Origin: Ichthyophthirius multifiliis
Taxonomy: Eukaryota > Ciliophora > Oligohymenophorea > Hymenostomatida
DNA length: 38,315 nucleotides
Assembly (NCBI RefSeq): GCF_000220395.1
Contig: NW_004087647.1
Coordinates: 1-38,315, forward strand
Reading direction: 5' to 3'
The position numbers were made by a program, and so were the translations under genes. The notes below the pieces were generated by a model. The model was not told the DNA's origin and did no database searches. It saw only the letters and a program-made list of their open reading frames with translations. Below, in pieces: positions 1 through 13,300 of the stretch. The number at the start of each line of letters is the position of its first letter. The stretch's first letter is position 1.

Positions 1-9
1 TATAAAAAA

Positions 10-12
<3 letters not shown>

Positions 13-80
<68 letters not shown>
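13..80. repeat. (TA)n microsatellite
   Basis: Uninterrupted TA dinucleotide run of about 34 units. It lies in non-coding A+T-rich DNA and carries no gene signal. Confidence 0.95.
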
Positions 81-87
<7 letters not shown>

Positions 88-744
88 CTTTAATTTTTTG
101 CATTTAATCTGTTTTTAAAATAACTTTACATTTATTATCTTTATTTTTTTAAAAATTTTATTTTTTTATTAAAAATATTTTTTATTTTAAATTTAATAAA
201 ATTATACTAAATAATAAATATTTAATAATTTAATCATTTAAAAAATACTTTTTATAATAACATATAAAAAATATATATGCTTTTACTCATTTTATTTAAT
301 TTAAATTTATTTTCATTTACTGATAAATTGTTTTTTTTACTTTTTTAATTTGTATTTATTAATATATATATTAATATTTAATTCATTATCATATTTTTAC
401 ACATAGAATAAAAATAATTTTTAAATTTTAGCTTTTAACTTTTTAATATAGTTTGTTTTTTTTTTTTTTGTCAAATTTAATATTTTCTATTATTTTATTC
501 TAACATACTAACACTTTAATAATTATTTTATTGTTACTTTTTATCATAATTACATATTTTTTAATCTTTATTTGTACTAAAGTATTAATAATTTTAATTT
601 TATATTTTATTATTTGTAAGAAATATATTTTAAATTAAAACTTATTATAAACCTCTTGATTAATTTTAATTTTAACCTTACATTTATATTTATTATTTTT
701 CTAAATTTTTAATATTTTATTAAACGTTTACAATTTTAGCATTT
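81..744. other. A+T-rich intergenic DNA
   Basis: No coding signal was seen on either strand. The stretch is poly-T/poly-A rich and lies downstream of the TGA stop of the minus-strand hydrolase gene. Confidence 0.6.
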
Positions 745-2544
745 TCATATTAATTAATTAAAATCGGATTAGTTGCTGATCTATTTTTATTTTATCCTAA
801 AGAATTATTATTTTTATTTTTTTCTTAGCTTATTTTATTTATATTATTGTTATTTGCAAATGCATTTTTAAAATAAATTTTAAAATCGCTTTTTAAATTT
901 TTTTATTATTCTATAAACTTATCTTATTAATACATTTAAGTAGCAGAATTAATATTATTATTATTTTTAATTAAATTATAAATTTTCAGCCTTTATACAT
1001 AAAAAAGAATTCTAATTTTAATCATCAGTTATGTTTTCATTATTATTAGGTTTACTTATTTTATGTTATTTTTAACTTAAATTAATATTTTGACAATAAA
1101 TAGTTTAAGCCCTGTTCACCTTGTTATTATCAATATCAGTTTGTATATTGTAATTTAATTTCCAAGATTATAAATTTTAGTAATATTAATATTTATTTTA
1201 ATTCTATTAATTTTAATTTAATTATAATTAATTTTGTTACTATTAATTTTATTATTACTAATTTTATTATGATTAGTTTTATTATTATGGACTTTATAAT
1301 TATTAAATTTAATTTTTTGAATCTTATTTTTATAGTTATTAAATTAATTAGGGTGATTATGAAGATAAATATGGCTAATAAAACTAAGATTATTATTGGT
1401 AAAATTATTATTAAGGTTAGAAAAATGTATCTTGTTTATTGTCTTATTATTATTAAATTATTTACTATTATTAAAATTAATTTTAAAATTATTAACAACT
1501 ATTTTAATTTTGCTATAATTAAATTTTGCTTGAACTATGATTCTAATATTATTTATTAATTTCTAGCTTTTATTTAACATCCAAAGATATTTCACTCGTC
1601 TATTTACTCTTTATTTCTTCCCTTAATTTATACTTAGTATTTTATTTCTATTATTTAACTACCAAATTTTCATTTAAGAAATTTATACATTCCTAAATGG
1701 CATTTTAAGGCCTTTACTCGTGATGATCGCATTCAAAATAATAAATTTTACTAATTCCTTTATATATATTATTTAGTTTTTCCGCATGTTTGGCATTTAC
1801 AAAAGTATCCTTAGTACTTGCCAAAAAAAGACCCTGAACTTCACATTATTTGCTATATTTAATAATATCTAAATCTTCAATATTTAATCCATATTTTTAT
1901 TAAATAGTGTTTTTTAAAAAAGCTAAAATTCCTTTTAGGACAAATTTCGGAAGTCCAGTTTTTGCCTTTCCTAATTGTGCCGCTAATTTCATGAAATTGC
2001 AAAAAGGTGAATCAAGGATTATGCATTGAATATTTTTATTGAATTCTGCTGTGTACATTAATGCTGTTACGGCTCCCATAGAACGCCCCCATAATCCTAT
2101 AGAAGATACTTTAAAATTATCTTTTAAATGATTAATTACGCATATAATGTCCTACAATTCATTAATTCCTAATGTAATATATTCACCGTCTGATTATCCA
2201 CTACCTGAAAAATCAAATAAAAATACCTACATGCCCTTTTCTAATAGTTATTCTACATACATTTGGCCTTCTAAACGACTACCGCTATTACAATGTAAAT
2301 ATATTACGCATGGAAATGCAATTTGTGAATCATTAAACATATAAAAACTGCATTTTAAGGTTTGATTTTTTTTATTTTTTATGTCAAAGTCGTGTCTTTT
2401 TATTTTTTGTTTACTTTTTTTTAATAAAAATACTGGTTCACCTTTTTTTTTTTATTTTCTTTGATTTTTTTTTTTTTCAATTAATTTTAACCTAAATCTG
2501 TAATGTTATATTATTGCCTTTATGGACGTACAATTGTTTTGCAT
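745..2544 (-). CDS. alpha/beta hydrolase (S33-like) with long Gln-rich C-terminal tail
   Basis: Serine hydrolase of the alpha/beta fold, substrate unknown; related plant and protist proteins carry the same order of motifs. In code 6 the frame is open from about 2544 to the TGA at 745-747 without an intron, about 599 residues. Visible elements: oxyanion-loop region YLHCNSGSRLEG, then LFDFSGSGQSDGEY, the nucleophile elbow GLWGRSMGAVTALMY (Ser in GRSMG), a likely acid Asp in LASTKDTF, and the catalytic His in CDHHEQRPQ. The usual HGNSG is HCNSG here. After about residue 290 the hydrolase fold ends and some 300 residues follow that are rich in Gln and Asn, written mostly with TAA and TAG. The start is uncertain: ATG at 2542-2544 was chosen, but the frame stays open further upstream. 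The gene is divergent from the PPP1R36-like gene. Fold assignment is firm; substrate and function of the tail are unknown. Confidence 0.8.
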
Positions 2545-2996
2545 AAATTTTAGTAGTTTTAGAATAAATCCATTTTGTTATAATTTTTATTATTTTTATT
2601 TATATCTGTTTTTTGTGTATTAAATTATTTATTTTTCAGTTTGATTTTTTTTTTTAAATAATATAAGTATATAATTTTTATTTTTAACTTATTTATTTAT
2701 TTTAAAGATCTAAAAAAAAAATGAATATTTCATATTAAGTTTAATAATAAAAAATTTAATAATCATTGTTTACTAAATTACCTTTAAAGCAGTATTTTTA
2801 TATAAAAAATATTTTTTAAATATAATATTATTAAGAATATATTTAAATATAATAAAAATAGAGAGTCCATATCATATACAGAATAAGAAGAATAGTTTAT
2901 TCTAATAATTAGTTGATATTATATTAAATTACATTACAAAAATATTAAATTACATATAAAAAATTTTATTATAAAAAAGAAGAAAAATACTATCAA
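2545..2996. promoter_or_regulatory. divergent intergenic region between hydrolase and PPP1R36-like genes
   Basis: About 450 bases of A+T-rich DNA between two genes transcribed away from each other, so it must contain both promoters. No specific element was recognised. A short upstream coding exon of either gene cannot be excluded. Confidence 0.4.
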
Positions 2997-4072
2997 ATGA
3001 TAAGGGATAAATAAAAATAAACTGATTTAATTATTTAAGAAAACTTTTTGAAATTTTTAATAAGCAAAGACTTTCTAAGACTATTAGTATGTATCTATAA
3101 TTATTGTACAGTAATAATTAATTAAGTTTAAAAAATTAAATTTATTATTTTCTCTCTTTTTAAAAATAAAGGATTTAAACAAATTAGAAAAAAAACATGA
3201 AATTCTAAAAGAATTAGCAAAAGATAGGTTTTTTTAAAAAAAATAAAATAAAATTAATATATTTAAGAATTAATACAAATCCTAAACTTCTTTAATCTGA
3301 AATTTAAAGAATACATAATAAAGCTAAAGAATGTGTAAAAATAAAATAAAAACAAAAATATTAAAAACCAAATAATTTTTGAGGGCATAGCATATGGATT
3401 AATTATTTTACATTGGGGAAACTTAAAAAATAGAAATAAAGATTAAAACTTCTTTGATTGTATTATACACATAGTGACTAAAATAATGGAATAGTTTTTT
3501 AATAAATCAGATTTTCCAAAAGTAAAAGAAGGTTTTATATTTTATTTTTTATATATGGAATTTTTTAAAAAAATAAAGAATTAAATAGGTTATTTCGTAA
3601 AAATACATTTAATATGCAAAAAAAAAGATTTCTTGTTGATGAATATTCCAAACAATATCCTTAGTTAAATAAAATATAAAATATAAAGCGTGAATTTCCA
3701 GATAAATTAGTTAATAAAGAGTAAAGTTTAAAAGTTCCTAAGTATTTTTTTTTTTTTTTAAATAAAATATTTAAAATAATATGTGAGATATTAAATAAAT
3801 AAAGATAGATCAGATATTGAAATTAGGCCTATGTTTATTAAAAATACTCATTGTGGATTATATAATGCTAGATCTCCACTAATTGCATTAATATATCCTT
3901 CAACTAAAGAAAAGCTATATTTATTTGAATAAGAAAGAAAAAAAAATATGGATAAATTAGAAAAGGAGATTGTTATTAAAATTAACATGATATTTCTTAT
4001 ATAAATAAATATGATAAATAAAGACAAGATGTTTAAAATGGAAGAAATAAATGTTAGTCTTTCCATATTTGA
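2997..4072 (+). CDS. PPP1R36-like protein, five introns, 3' end unresolved
   Basis: Resembles protein phosphatase 1 regulatory subunit 36, a family found in ciliated and sperm-bearing eukaryotes; the assignment is from remembered motif order. Exons: 2997-3125, 3172-3227, 3268-3334, 3384-3531, 3579-3741 and 3788 onward; introns are 46, 40, 49, 47 and 46 bases and all phases agree. Segments include ENFLKFLISKDFLRLLVCIY near the N-terminus, KAKECGIAYGLIILHWGN across intron 3, VKEELNRLFRKNTFN across intron 4, then NARSPLIALIYPSTKEKLYL. The start is the ATG at 2997. The 3' end is a problem: in the last exon's frame there is no TGA before 4455-4457, inside the next gene. The end given here uses the TGA at 4070-4072, which lies in another frame and would need a one-base change, for instance in the run of nine A just after codons for ERK. 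Confidence 0.55.
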
Positions 4073-4422
4073 TAAAAATTATATTAATATCAAAGCAAAT
4101 AATTACATACATCAAAATTTTTCTATTGTAAACATATTTAGTAAATTAACTTTATTATTATTAAATATTTTATTAATTATATATAAATTTTAAATAATAA
4201 TAAAATATTTTTTTTTAATCTTATAATAATAAAATACGATTCTTTGTTTTTTATTTATATATTTTCGCTAAATTATTAATTTCTAGTTAAAAATTATAAT
4301 AAAATTAATAAAAATAAATAATAATATTATTTTAATCAAAAAATTTAATAAGTTAATTAATTAGAAAAATAAAAAAAGAATAAAATAATAAAAATACTTT
4401 CATAAAATTAATAAAAAAAAAT
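4073..4422 (+). other. intergenic region upstream of MORN gene
   Basis: A+T-rich spacer. It has no TGA in any plus-strand frame, so open frames crossing it carry no weight. It presumably holds the promoter of the MORN gene starting at 4423. Confidence 0.4.
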
Positions 4423-5938
4423 ATGGGTATATGTTGTAATAACGGCATAAAAAGTGAAAAATAAGAAATCGAATTCCATCCAAAAAATTTAAATGCAAAA
4501 ATATTCGACGATATTTTAATTGATACAAACAGTTAAAAAAATAACAATTAAAACACTCATAATAAATTAAATAAAAGTAAATAGACTGAACAAAGTTTAG
4601 ATAAAGATAATTCAACAATAAAAGATGATGACGACGATGAAGATAACAAAAGTTAAACAAACGAAAATGAAGAAAAAGAAGACGATTAAAATAATTTAGA
4701 TTTGGAAGGTGTTACAGACACAAAATTAATAAAATTAATTAAATTACATAGACCTAAATCAGATATAGCTATCAGAATAGTGGAAATTCCAGATTATAAA
4801 ACATAAAATTCAGCTACAATTTATAATACATTACCTAATTTTTAATATGATAAAAAAAAAATTAATTTTAAGGATATACCCTTTTTAGGCCCTTTTTAAT
4901 TCGAAAATAAATCTATATATATTGGTTAGTGGAAATATGGATAAAGGTATGTTTTTTGTTTATTACTATATTTAAAAAAAATTGGTTTTTATTTTTCTAA
5001 ATATAGACACGGTCAAGGAATTTAATATTGTCCAGAAGGAAGTATTTATGAAGGTTTTTTAAATCAAACTAATTAATATAATAAATAAATACATATATTT
5101 TTATATATATATATAATCAAAAGGATATTGGGAAGAAGATATGGCATGTGGGAAAGGAAGATTAATACATGCAGAAGGAGATTTTTATGAAGGCGACTGG
5201 AAAAATGATAAAGCTAATGGAAAAGGATTTTATAAGCATTTTAATGGTGCAACATATTAAGGAGATTGGTTAAATGATAAATAACATGGTTATGGTATTG
5301 AAATATGGGCTGATGGTGGAAAATATGAAGGGGAATATGAAAATAATTAAAAGCATGGCAAAGGAAATTTTGTTTGGGCAGATGGTTCTAAGTATGAAGG
5401 GGAATTTTCTTATAATGATGTATTTAATTTTTTAATTTTTTTTTTTTTTTTAATAGAAAAATTAGATTAATGGTTTTGGATAATATACATGGAATGATGG
5501 AAGAACTTATAAAGGTTAATGGAAAAATAATAAAATGTAAAAAATAAATAAAATGAATATATACATTATTAATTTTTTAATAAAAGTTTATTTTAAAATA
5601 AATATAAATTATCATATTAAAATAAATATTTATATATTAAATATATATATATAAAGGAATGGAAAAGGAGAGTTTAAATGGAGTGATGGTAGAAAATATA
5701 TAGGGGAATATTTCGATGATAAGTTTAATTATAAAAATACAAATTTTTTATTTTTCTTTAAAGAAAACATGGATATGGTACTTTTGAATGGGCTGATGGA
5801 AGAAAATTTATTGGTACGTGGGCTAATGGTAAATAACATGGTAAAGGTATTTATATAGGGTAAAATTAATAAGAAAGGGAAGGGGAGTGGATAGAAGGAA
5901 TTCGTGTAAAATGGATAAAAAAAGTTCATGGTGAATGA
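4423..5938 (+). CDS. MORN-repeat protein with dual-acylation N-terminus
   Basis: MORN repeats are short beta-hairpins that bind membrane lipids or act as scaffolds. The protein starts MGICCNNG, a Gly-2 myristoylation context followed by two cysteines suited to palmitoylation, so membrane attachment is likely. Next comes an acidic, Lys- and Gln-rich linker of about 150 residues (a DDDDDED cluster near residue 60), then eight to nine MORN units such as [42 protein letters not shown] and [14 protein letters not shown]. Introns: 4947-5006, 5054-5123, 5420-5456, 5537-5656 and 5723-5763; each restores the repeat frame exactly. TGA stop at 5936-5938. Radial-spoke RSPH1-like proteins, phosphatidylinositol-phosphate kinases and junctophilins share the repeats, but no further domain is present, so the role is undetermined. 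Confidence 0.9.
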
Positions 5939-7378
5939 AAGTTTAAAAAATATTGATATTATTTTATTAATTAATTTTTTTTTTTTTTTTTTCTTATTTT
6001 CACTTTATTTTTTTAATATATTTTTTATATTTTTAATATTTTTTTTTTTTCAATTGTTTTTATTTTTTTTGTGAATTTTGTAATAATTTATTCATATTTT
6101 TTGTTTTATTAATTTTATTTAATTTTTTTTTTTATTTTTTTTTTAAAAAGTTAGGTGATAAATAAATTTCATATATTTTATTTTTATTAGGATTAAATTT
6201 TTAGCATTATTAATAATTATAAGTATTTGCATTTAAGAAGCACTATCTATGGTTAGAATATATTTTGGCCCTTCATAATTTAGATTGCATAAAAATTTTT
6301 AAAAATAAATAATTTATAGTTTTTAAGAATAATCAAAAGTTTTTTTTATTTTAATGATGAGTTTATATTAATAAAAGCATTAAAAAAATTAATAATTTTT
6401 AATAAGTTATATAATATTTAAAAGTATTTTTATTACCTGTAAATAATTTTATGTAGTTTTTAATTAAAATATATAGAAATACAGAATATTTAATGCTATT
6501 AAAACATTAACTTTAAAATATTTTAATGATTTTGAATAGAAGAATATATTTCTTTTAATAATTTTACAAAATATTTTTTAATTTAGTTTAAAATATTTAA
6601 AAATATGAAATATTTTTTATTCTGTTTTCTTTGAATTTTATATATTTTGATTTTTTAATAAATTTAATATATTTATTTTAAATTAAAACTTTAAATTTTT
6701 GTTATAACTAGAAAGTATTGTTAATACAATTATATATATATATAGAGTTTCGAAACTATTAAAAATTATAAAAAAGCTTTACTATTGATTGTGATTATAA
6801 TTAAATTATTTTATTTTTACCATTATCCATAGTAATTAAATTTTAATTTGATTTACTTTTTTTTTTTTTTAATTACAAAAAAAATAATTTTGTAATAATT
6901 AATTGCTATTTTAATTATTTTCTGATTTTAATAGATATTTTTTAACAAATAAAATATTTTTTTGTTTTAAATACATATAAATATTTTTTTTATTTAACTT
7001 TTATAATTTAATATAATATTTATATTAAAAATAATTTTGTTATTAGCTTATATTATATATCTTAATTAATTATTTTAATAATAGATTTAAATTAATAAAC
7101 TGATTGCTTAGTGAAATCATTTAATTAAATTTTTGTTTGAAAAAAAAAAAGTTAATATAACACATAAAAATAAGACCAAACTCTAAAAAATATATGTAAT
7201 ATTTCAACTTTTATTTTTTAAAAAAAATATATAAAAAAATTAAAAAATTAGAAATTTATTTCTTGTAAATTTATAATTTATAATTTTGGAAATAATTTTT
7301 ATAAAAAAATATATATACACTACTAACTTACAAAATATATCTTTTTTATTTTATTATAAAATAAATAATTTTTTTTGA
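5939..7378. other. long A+T-rich gap
   Basis: About 1.4 kb between two plus-strand genes. Mostly homopolymer-rich DNA. One short stretch near 6180-6300 has slightly higher G+C and is open on both strands, but neither reading is recognisable; it could be a decayed fragment. Confidence 0.5.
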
Positions 7379-8312
7379 ATGATGTCTTTTTTGAGTGATA
7401 ATAAAAAGCCTATTTTCTTTGGTGTTTCATTATTAGCTGGTATAGGAATATTTAATTATTTAATTAACTAAGAGGAAGAATAAATTAAAGTATAAAACAA
7501 CACATAAATACAAAAACAAAATGTAATTGAAGGCATATAAAATAATTCAGGAATTTCAAAAAAAGAAGCAGTCTTAAAAATGAAAAATTTAATATAGTCA
7601 GTAAAAAAAAATATTAAAATTATATTTTTTATTTTAATTAATAAAGGTTAAAAATCAAAGCGAAATTTAATTTAAATAAATGATGTTAAGGGATATAAAA
7701 ATTGAATATTTTAATGAATATTTAAATTTAGATAGTTTAAAAAAAATAATTCATAGAAGTGTCCTTTTATGCTTAGACATTTTAATTGATATAACAGTTA
7801 AATTAACATAATAAAGATAAATTAATTATGATTAAATTGAAACTTATTAAATTTTAACATTAGAATTATATAATTAATATTTTAAAATTTTGAATAATTC
7901 AATCAACGATATTGTTGTTTCTTTAAATTTAAATAATGATTTTTTTATATAAAGCATGTAATTTTGGTAGTAATAAGGTAAAATATAGAAAGCCTTTTCT
8001 AGAGATTTAGCCTAGCATATGATATCTTAATAAATAGTATAAAAACCGATTTCTAGAGAATAATATATAAACTATTTAAGTTTATTAATTAAAGAAATTT
8101 AAATTTAGGAATAAGAGTTAAAAGAAAAAATTAAAAATTAAAATATTTTTACTTAAAGGATAATTATTAGTACAAGAGCAGAGGATAAAGCTTATTTTGA
8201 AACTGGAATCACAACATTTGATGCAATTTTTGCGGTTTCATAATTTTAAAATTGTTAAGAATGCTAAAATTTATTACTGAAAAGAAATTAATTTTTAAAT
8301 GAAATTAAATGA
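7379..8312 (+). CDS. small membrane-anchored protein of unknown family
   Basis: Not recognised. Two adjacent ATG codons (7379 and 7382) begin the frame. One intron at 7601-7646, 46 bases, phase 0. TGA at 8310-8312. Near residues 10-30 a hydrophobic stretch (KPIFFGVSLLAGIGIFNYLI) can span a membrane; a Gln/Asn-rich segment follows, then a mainly helical body with Leu/Ile heptad-like spacing, a conserved-looking TRAEDKAYFETGITTFDAIF and a small Cys pair (QNCQECQN). The layout, a single N-terminal anchor followed by a soluble helical domain, suits an organelle or ER membrane protein with most of its mass on one side, but nothing names a function. Confidence 0.75.
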
Positions 8313-9587
8313 AAAACTATTTTTTTTAGTGATATAATTAAATTATAAATAATAGAATATTAAGAACTTAATTATTAGTATGTATTTAATATATATAATT
8401 TCTTTTTTATTTTCATTTCTTGTTTATTTTTTGTTAATATTTAAATTATTTTTATCCCTTTTTATTTTATTTGAAACAATATAAATATATATATTTTTTT
8501 ATTAATTAAAACATTTTTATATTTTGATTAAATTAAAAAAATATTTTATTGTATCACTAATTAAATTAATAATTTCGACTTTTAAAAAACTAATGTATTA
8601 TTAAAAAAAAATTAAGAAAATTAACTATTAATCGAATAAATGATATTTGATAATAAATTATATATTTCATTTCTATTGAATTATTGTGATCAGAAACTAT
8701 TATAAATTTTTTATTTATTAATCAGATAAACTTTTTGTTAATTTCGATAAATTTTTACGAAAACTTAATTCAAGTTAATTTATTTTTTTGACTAGTGCTT
8801 TACTTTATGAATTATATATTTAATTTATTTAAATTTTTGGTTATTGTTTTTTATAAAGAATAATATTACTTGGCTACATATATATATTATTATTATTTTA
8901 CTTTCTTTTTATTTGTTATATTAATTAATTGTAATAATTATTAATTTTGTTTTATATAATCTTTTATTTATTGCATTTATTTATATATTAACATAAAAAC
9001 AAATTTTAATTCTATTTATATTTTATTAATATTTTTATTATATAATATCTCAACATCAACATAACTATAAATATTATTTAAACTGTTTTTAATTTTTATT
9101 AAATTTATTTATGTAAAAAGTATAAATTATTGTATTTTATAAAGGTTTTCAATTTATTTGCATTCGTTTAAAATTCTAACTTTTTTTAAAAATATTAAAT
9201 TATCTATTAAAAAAAGAATTAAAATTGAAAATTAAACATCTTGTTTTTAAAAAATATTATATTTATAAATTTTGTATAGACATAAAATAATGTTTATTTA
9301 TATATTTTTTTTTCATTTATAACTAATAAAAGTTTTTTATTTATTTGCATGATTTTTTCTTTAAAATGAAAATCTTGTATTTATTTTTGATCCACAAATC
9401 TCAAAAAATATATAATTAAATTTTTAAAAAATATTTTAATACCATTAAACTATTTTAGTAGCTTTTAGAATTAAAATATGATTATTCAGTTAACTATTAA
9501 TTATTTTTTTAATAATTTTTTAAAGAATTGCAACTTTATCTAAAAGAATCTTTAGAGGATTTTTTTAAAATTTCTTTTTTACAACTA
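8313..9587. other. A+T-rich intergenic DNA
   Basis: No gene seen. The right end overlaps the 3' flank of the minus-strand small gene at 9588. Poly-T and poly-A runs dominate. Confidence 0.5.
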
Positions 9588-10164
9588 TCAGAAATAAATA
9601 AGTAAAAATTAAATTTAAATATATTAAGCATACTTTAAAGATTTTCTTGGCAATAAAGAATAGTTTTAAAATAAGTTTAGTGTTTAATTTTGAAAATTAT
9701 TTTATTCATTAATCAATTTTGATCTTTATCTTTTTTCTTTTGTTTAAGGTAAGTTATTATTATTAAATTTATTATTTTAGAAATGAATAATTTTTTTAAA
9801 TTTATTGCTCATAATTTATTTTTACATAAAATTTTTAACATTTTATTTATGTTCGTTTTATTATTCTTATATTTTCTATTTTTACTTTTATTAATCATTT
9901 GCCTATGAATACATATTTTCCTTTAGCAAATTATTAAAAAGTAAATTACTCTAATAAAAACTTTGCCTTTGTAATTTTAATTTTTATGATATTTTATTAT
10001 AGTTTTAGTAACTTTAAGGCCTAATAGTTTTATTTATTGTATTTTTCTTCTTATTATTAATTTAATGTAATTGATAGGTTTTTTAAATTTATGTCTGATT
10101 CATCATCTAGATTTAATTGATTGCTTAAGTCAGTTAATGCCTAAATGGCTTGTTGTTCATTCAT
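9588..10164 (-). CDS. small Gln/Asn-rich protein, one 46-base intron
   Basis: Not recognised. ATG at 10162-10164 gives MNEQQAIQALTDLSNQLNLD. Removing an intron at 9967-10012 (46 bases, GT..AG) leads into NMYSQANDQQKQKQKIQEQQ and ends at a TGA at 9588-9590, 176 residues in total with length divisible by three. Without splicing the frame would end at a TGA at 9895-9897 (89 residues). The spliced form is preferred because the intron matches the window's most common length and the extended frame keeps the same Gln/Lys/Glu character. The middle is probably coiled coil. It lies 226 bases downstream of the SPAG17 stop on the same strand. Confidence 0.55.
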
Positions 10165-10390
10165 AATTAAATTTTTAAATAAACTTTGGCTATTTGTAAT
10201 TAAATTTAATATAAAAAAATTAATTTAAACGAATATTTAAAAATTTTTTTTTTAAAAAAAAAAATTGCTAATTTTTATTACATATTATATAAAATTAATT
10301 TTTTTTATTAAAAAAAAAAAATTAATATATAATTTATATAAATAATTGTTTTTATTATTGATAATTATAATAATATTTATTTATCCAATT

Positions 10391-13300
10391 TCATTTATTA
10401 GAATTTTAAAGTATCTATTAATTTTAATTAAGTTTCTACTAAATTTTTAGTTATATATGGTATTCTGCATCTTTTTATTCTTCTGTTTTTTAAATAACTT
10501 TAAGGCTTTATTTTAATTATTATTATTTAATTTTCCATTAATTATAATTATCTAAATCTTTTTAATATTACTACCTCAAATGCTGATTAAAATTTTAAAA
10601 TTTCAATAAATTTCTGACTTTATAAGCTTTTTTTTAAACTTCTGTTTATTGTTTTAATGTACTTGGAATGGTATTCAATATTTTGGGAATTATAGGATTA
10701 ATAAATTTAATTTTTTATTCTTCTATACTAAGAATTTGAGTAATATAACTAATAGAAGTACAATTTTAAGTTGAATTTATTTTTTCTTCTATTTTTACAC
10801 AATTTTTATTTTCATTTTTCAATTTTATGTAATTATTTAATTATTCATCATTTAAAAGCTATATATTTTTATTTTTAAATAAATAAAAAATATATAATAA
10901 TTACTTAATATCCTGTATTATCATTTTAAACTACAAATAATTTCACAGGAATCCAAGTAGGAGGTTAAGGTAGGAATTTATTTTCTTCTTCTATATACTC
11001 TTCTTGTTAAAATTCAGGAGTAGAAGGTCTTACAAAAGGAATGCCTTGAAATTAATCTTGATTTAAATTAAGAGAAACTGCTATTTTTGTAGATATTTCT
11101 CCATTACTTTTTATTTCGAAGAAATTGCCTTCATCATCTTTCGTCCATATACATTTCTGGATTAAATTTCCAGAATATACACCTCCTTTTCTTTCTTCAC
11201 GGATACAAAAAAGTTACAACCAATATTATATATCATTTTCTGAGTTTTTTCTTAAAGATGCCCTATCTACAGCTGAAATAAACACAATTTCGCTATTATC
11301 GAGTACTTTACATATACTTCCATCTTACATGTAAATTAAATAAATGAAATTTTTTATCCATTAATTATATCCAGGTAATTCTTATTTTTCACTTTTTTTA
11401 TTTTTATTAAGTTAAAAAAAATAAGAATTCTTTTTACGTATATCCAACTACTTTTGTACCATCTTAAATATATGTTTCAATAACTCTGCCGTCATTTGAT
11501 CTTTCAAAAAGATTCTAATAACCTACATTTGCATAAGAACTTCCCATTCCAATTACTGTATCAGCTCTTGCTGTAACTTCATCAAATAATACTTTCACTG
11601 TAGCGAATTCTAATTTTAATAAATTATAATTATTATTATATTTTTATAATAATACATGGGTGTTCAACTATTATTTATTCGCCTTTTGGAGAAGTTATTA
11701 TTTCAGTTCCATCCTGATGCTTTACATATTTAGTACCATCTTTGTATGTTATTATTAAAGTTTGATCTTCGCGAATTATTATTTTACAACATAATTCAGG
11801 ATCTATTTTTTCTTAAATATTTAATTTTTAAAAAGGTATTTCTGTATTATCTTTATTATTTTTGACTTTTCTAAAACCCTATATATTATTTTTTTCTTTA
11901 ATTTTTTTTTTTTTAAAGAAAAAAAAAATAAACTTTGTTATTTGTGGTAATCCATATACCATTTTTTTATTAGGAAAAACTTGTATTTCCATTTGCGTAT
12001 AGAATAATTGTAGATCCATCTTTCATATATTTTATAACACTCCCTTTTCCTGTAATCATCCTTTTTACTTCAGTTTCTGTGTTTTTAATATTTTCCTCAT
12101 GGGGTGTTACTATATCTTCGAAGTCTTTATATGAATGTTTTTTTTCGGTGTCTAATTTAGTTTAAATTACATCTCCATTAGGTAAAAATTTCAATAGTAA
12201 ACCGTTTGGCAATGTTATTGATATTTAACTTTACAAGTCTTCCTTTACTTCTTCTTGCTTTTATTCTTATTTTTAATCTTCATTTAATTAATTCATCTTT
12301 ATAAAAAAATAAAATAAAAAAAAAATAGAAATGATAATTATATATGAATACAAAATAAAAATATAAAAGATAAATAGAAATAAATGAAAAAAAATAAAAT
12401 ATTTAATATATAAAAAATTAAAAAATTATAATAATATTAAATATTTTACTGTTGAAACTAAAGAATAATCTTAATTTTTTTTCTTTGTTAAATTTTCTAA
12501 TTCTATAAGCAATTAAGAATTGTTTTCAAAATAAGCCCAAAATTAAGCTTGTCCTTCATTTGTTTCGTTTATTCCAAAAACTACATTTTCTTTAATTATT
12601 TTATATCTATTTATATAGCAAAAGAATTTATATTAAAAATAAATATAATAAAAAATACCTATAATACATATTATTTCCAACTTAATATTTATCACCTAAA
12701 ATTACTGAATTATCATTTGGATACATATATTTGATACTTTCGTATATATTTCCTATTTTCTCACTATCTATGTCATAAAAAAAATTATTTTGCATATTTT
12801 TAGGGTTGCTTTTAAAATTATTAATCCAATTTTCGATATTTGGTATAACTCGCCATTCTGTACGCCATTTTTTTCTTAAAATCCTTCCCGGGGGGTTTTT
12901 AAAATAAATAATTATATATAAATTATCATATTCTTCATTATATTTTGTATAAACAAAAGGTTCATAAAGAAGACTTTGATATAAAACTTAAGATAAATTA
13001 TTTGAATCATATTTTTCCATATAAATTCTGTCACTAAAATCCCAATCCCTATTTGCTTCTATTTCTTTAGCTATTTTTTCAAAAAAAAAAATTGATTATC
13101 TTCTTTCAAACTTTAATATAAATTTTTTAAAAAAGTTTAAAATTAAAAAAGAATAAAAAATAGATTAAAATAATAATATCTATAAAAAATACTTCAATAA
13201 CATCAGAAGTTATAAATGAATAAAGTTAAGTTTTTTCTGCTTTTCTTTAAGGCTCATTTTTAGTTGGTTACTAGGGCATTTAAAATCTATTAACACCTGG

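Noticed and set aside
1269-1559. Plus-strand standard-code frame of 96 residues rich in Ile/Lys/Asn
   Set aside because: It is the reverse strand of the Gln-rich tail of the hydrolase gene; runs of TTA arise from TAA on the other strand.
9478-9690. Plus-strand open frame starting ATG at 9478, plus another open frame (ELQLYLKESLEDFFK)
   Set aside because: The same DNA reads as the C-terminal exon of the spliced minus-strand gene 9588-10164, whose intron and length fit better. Only one can be real.
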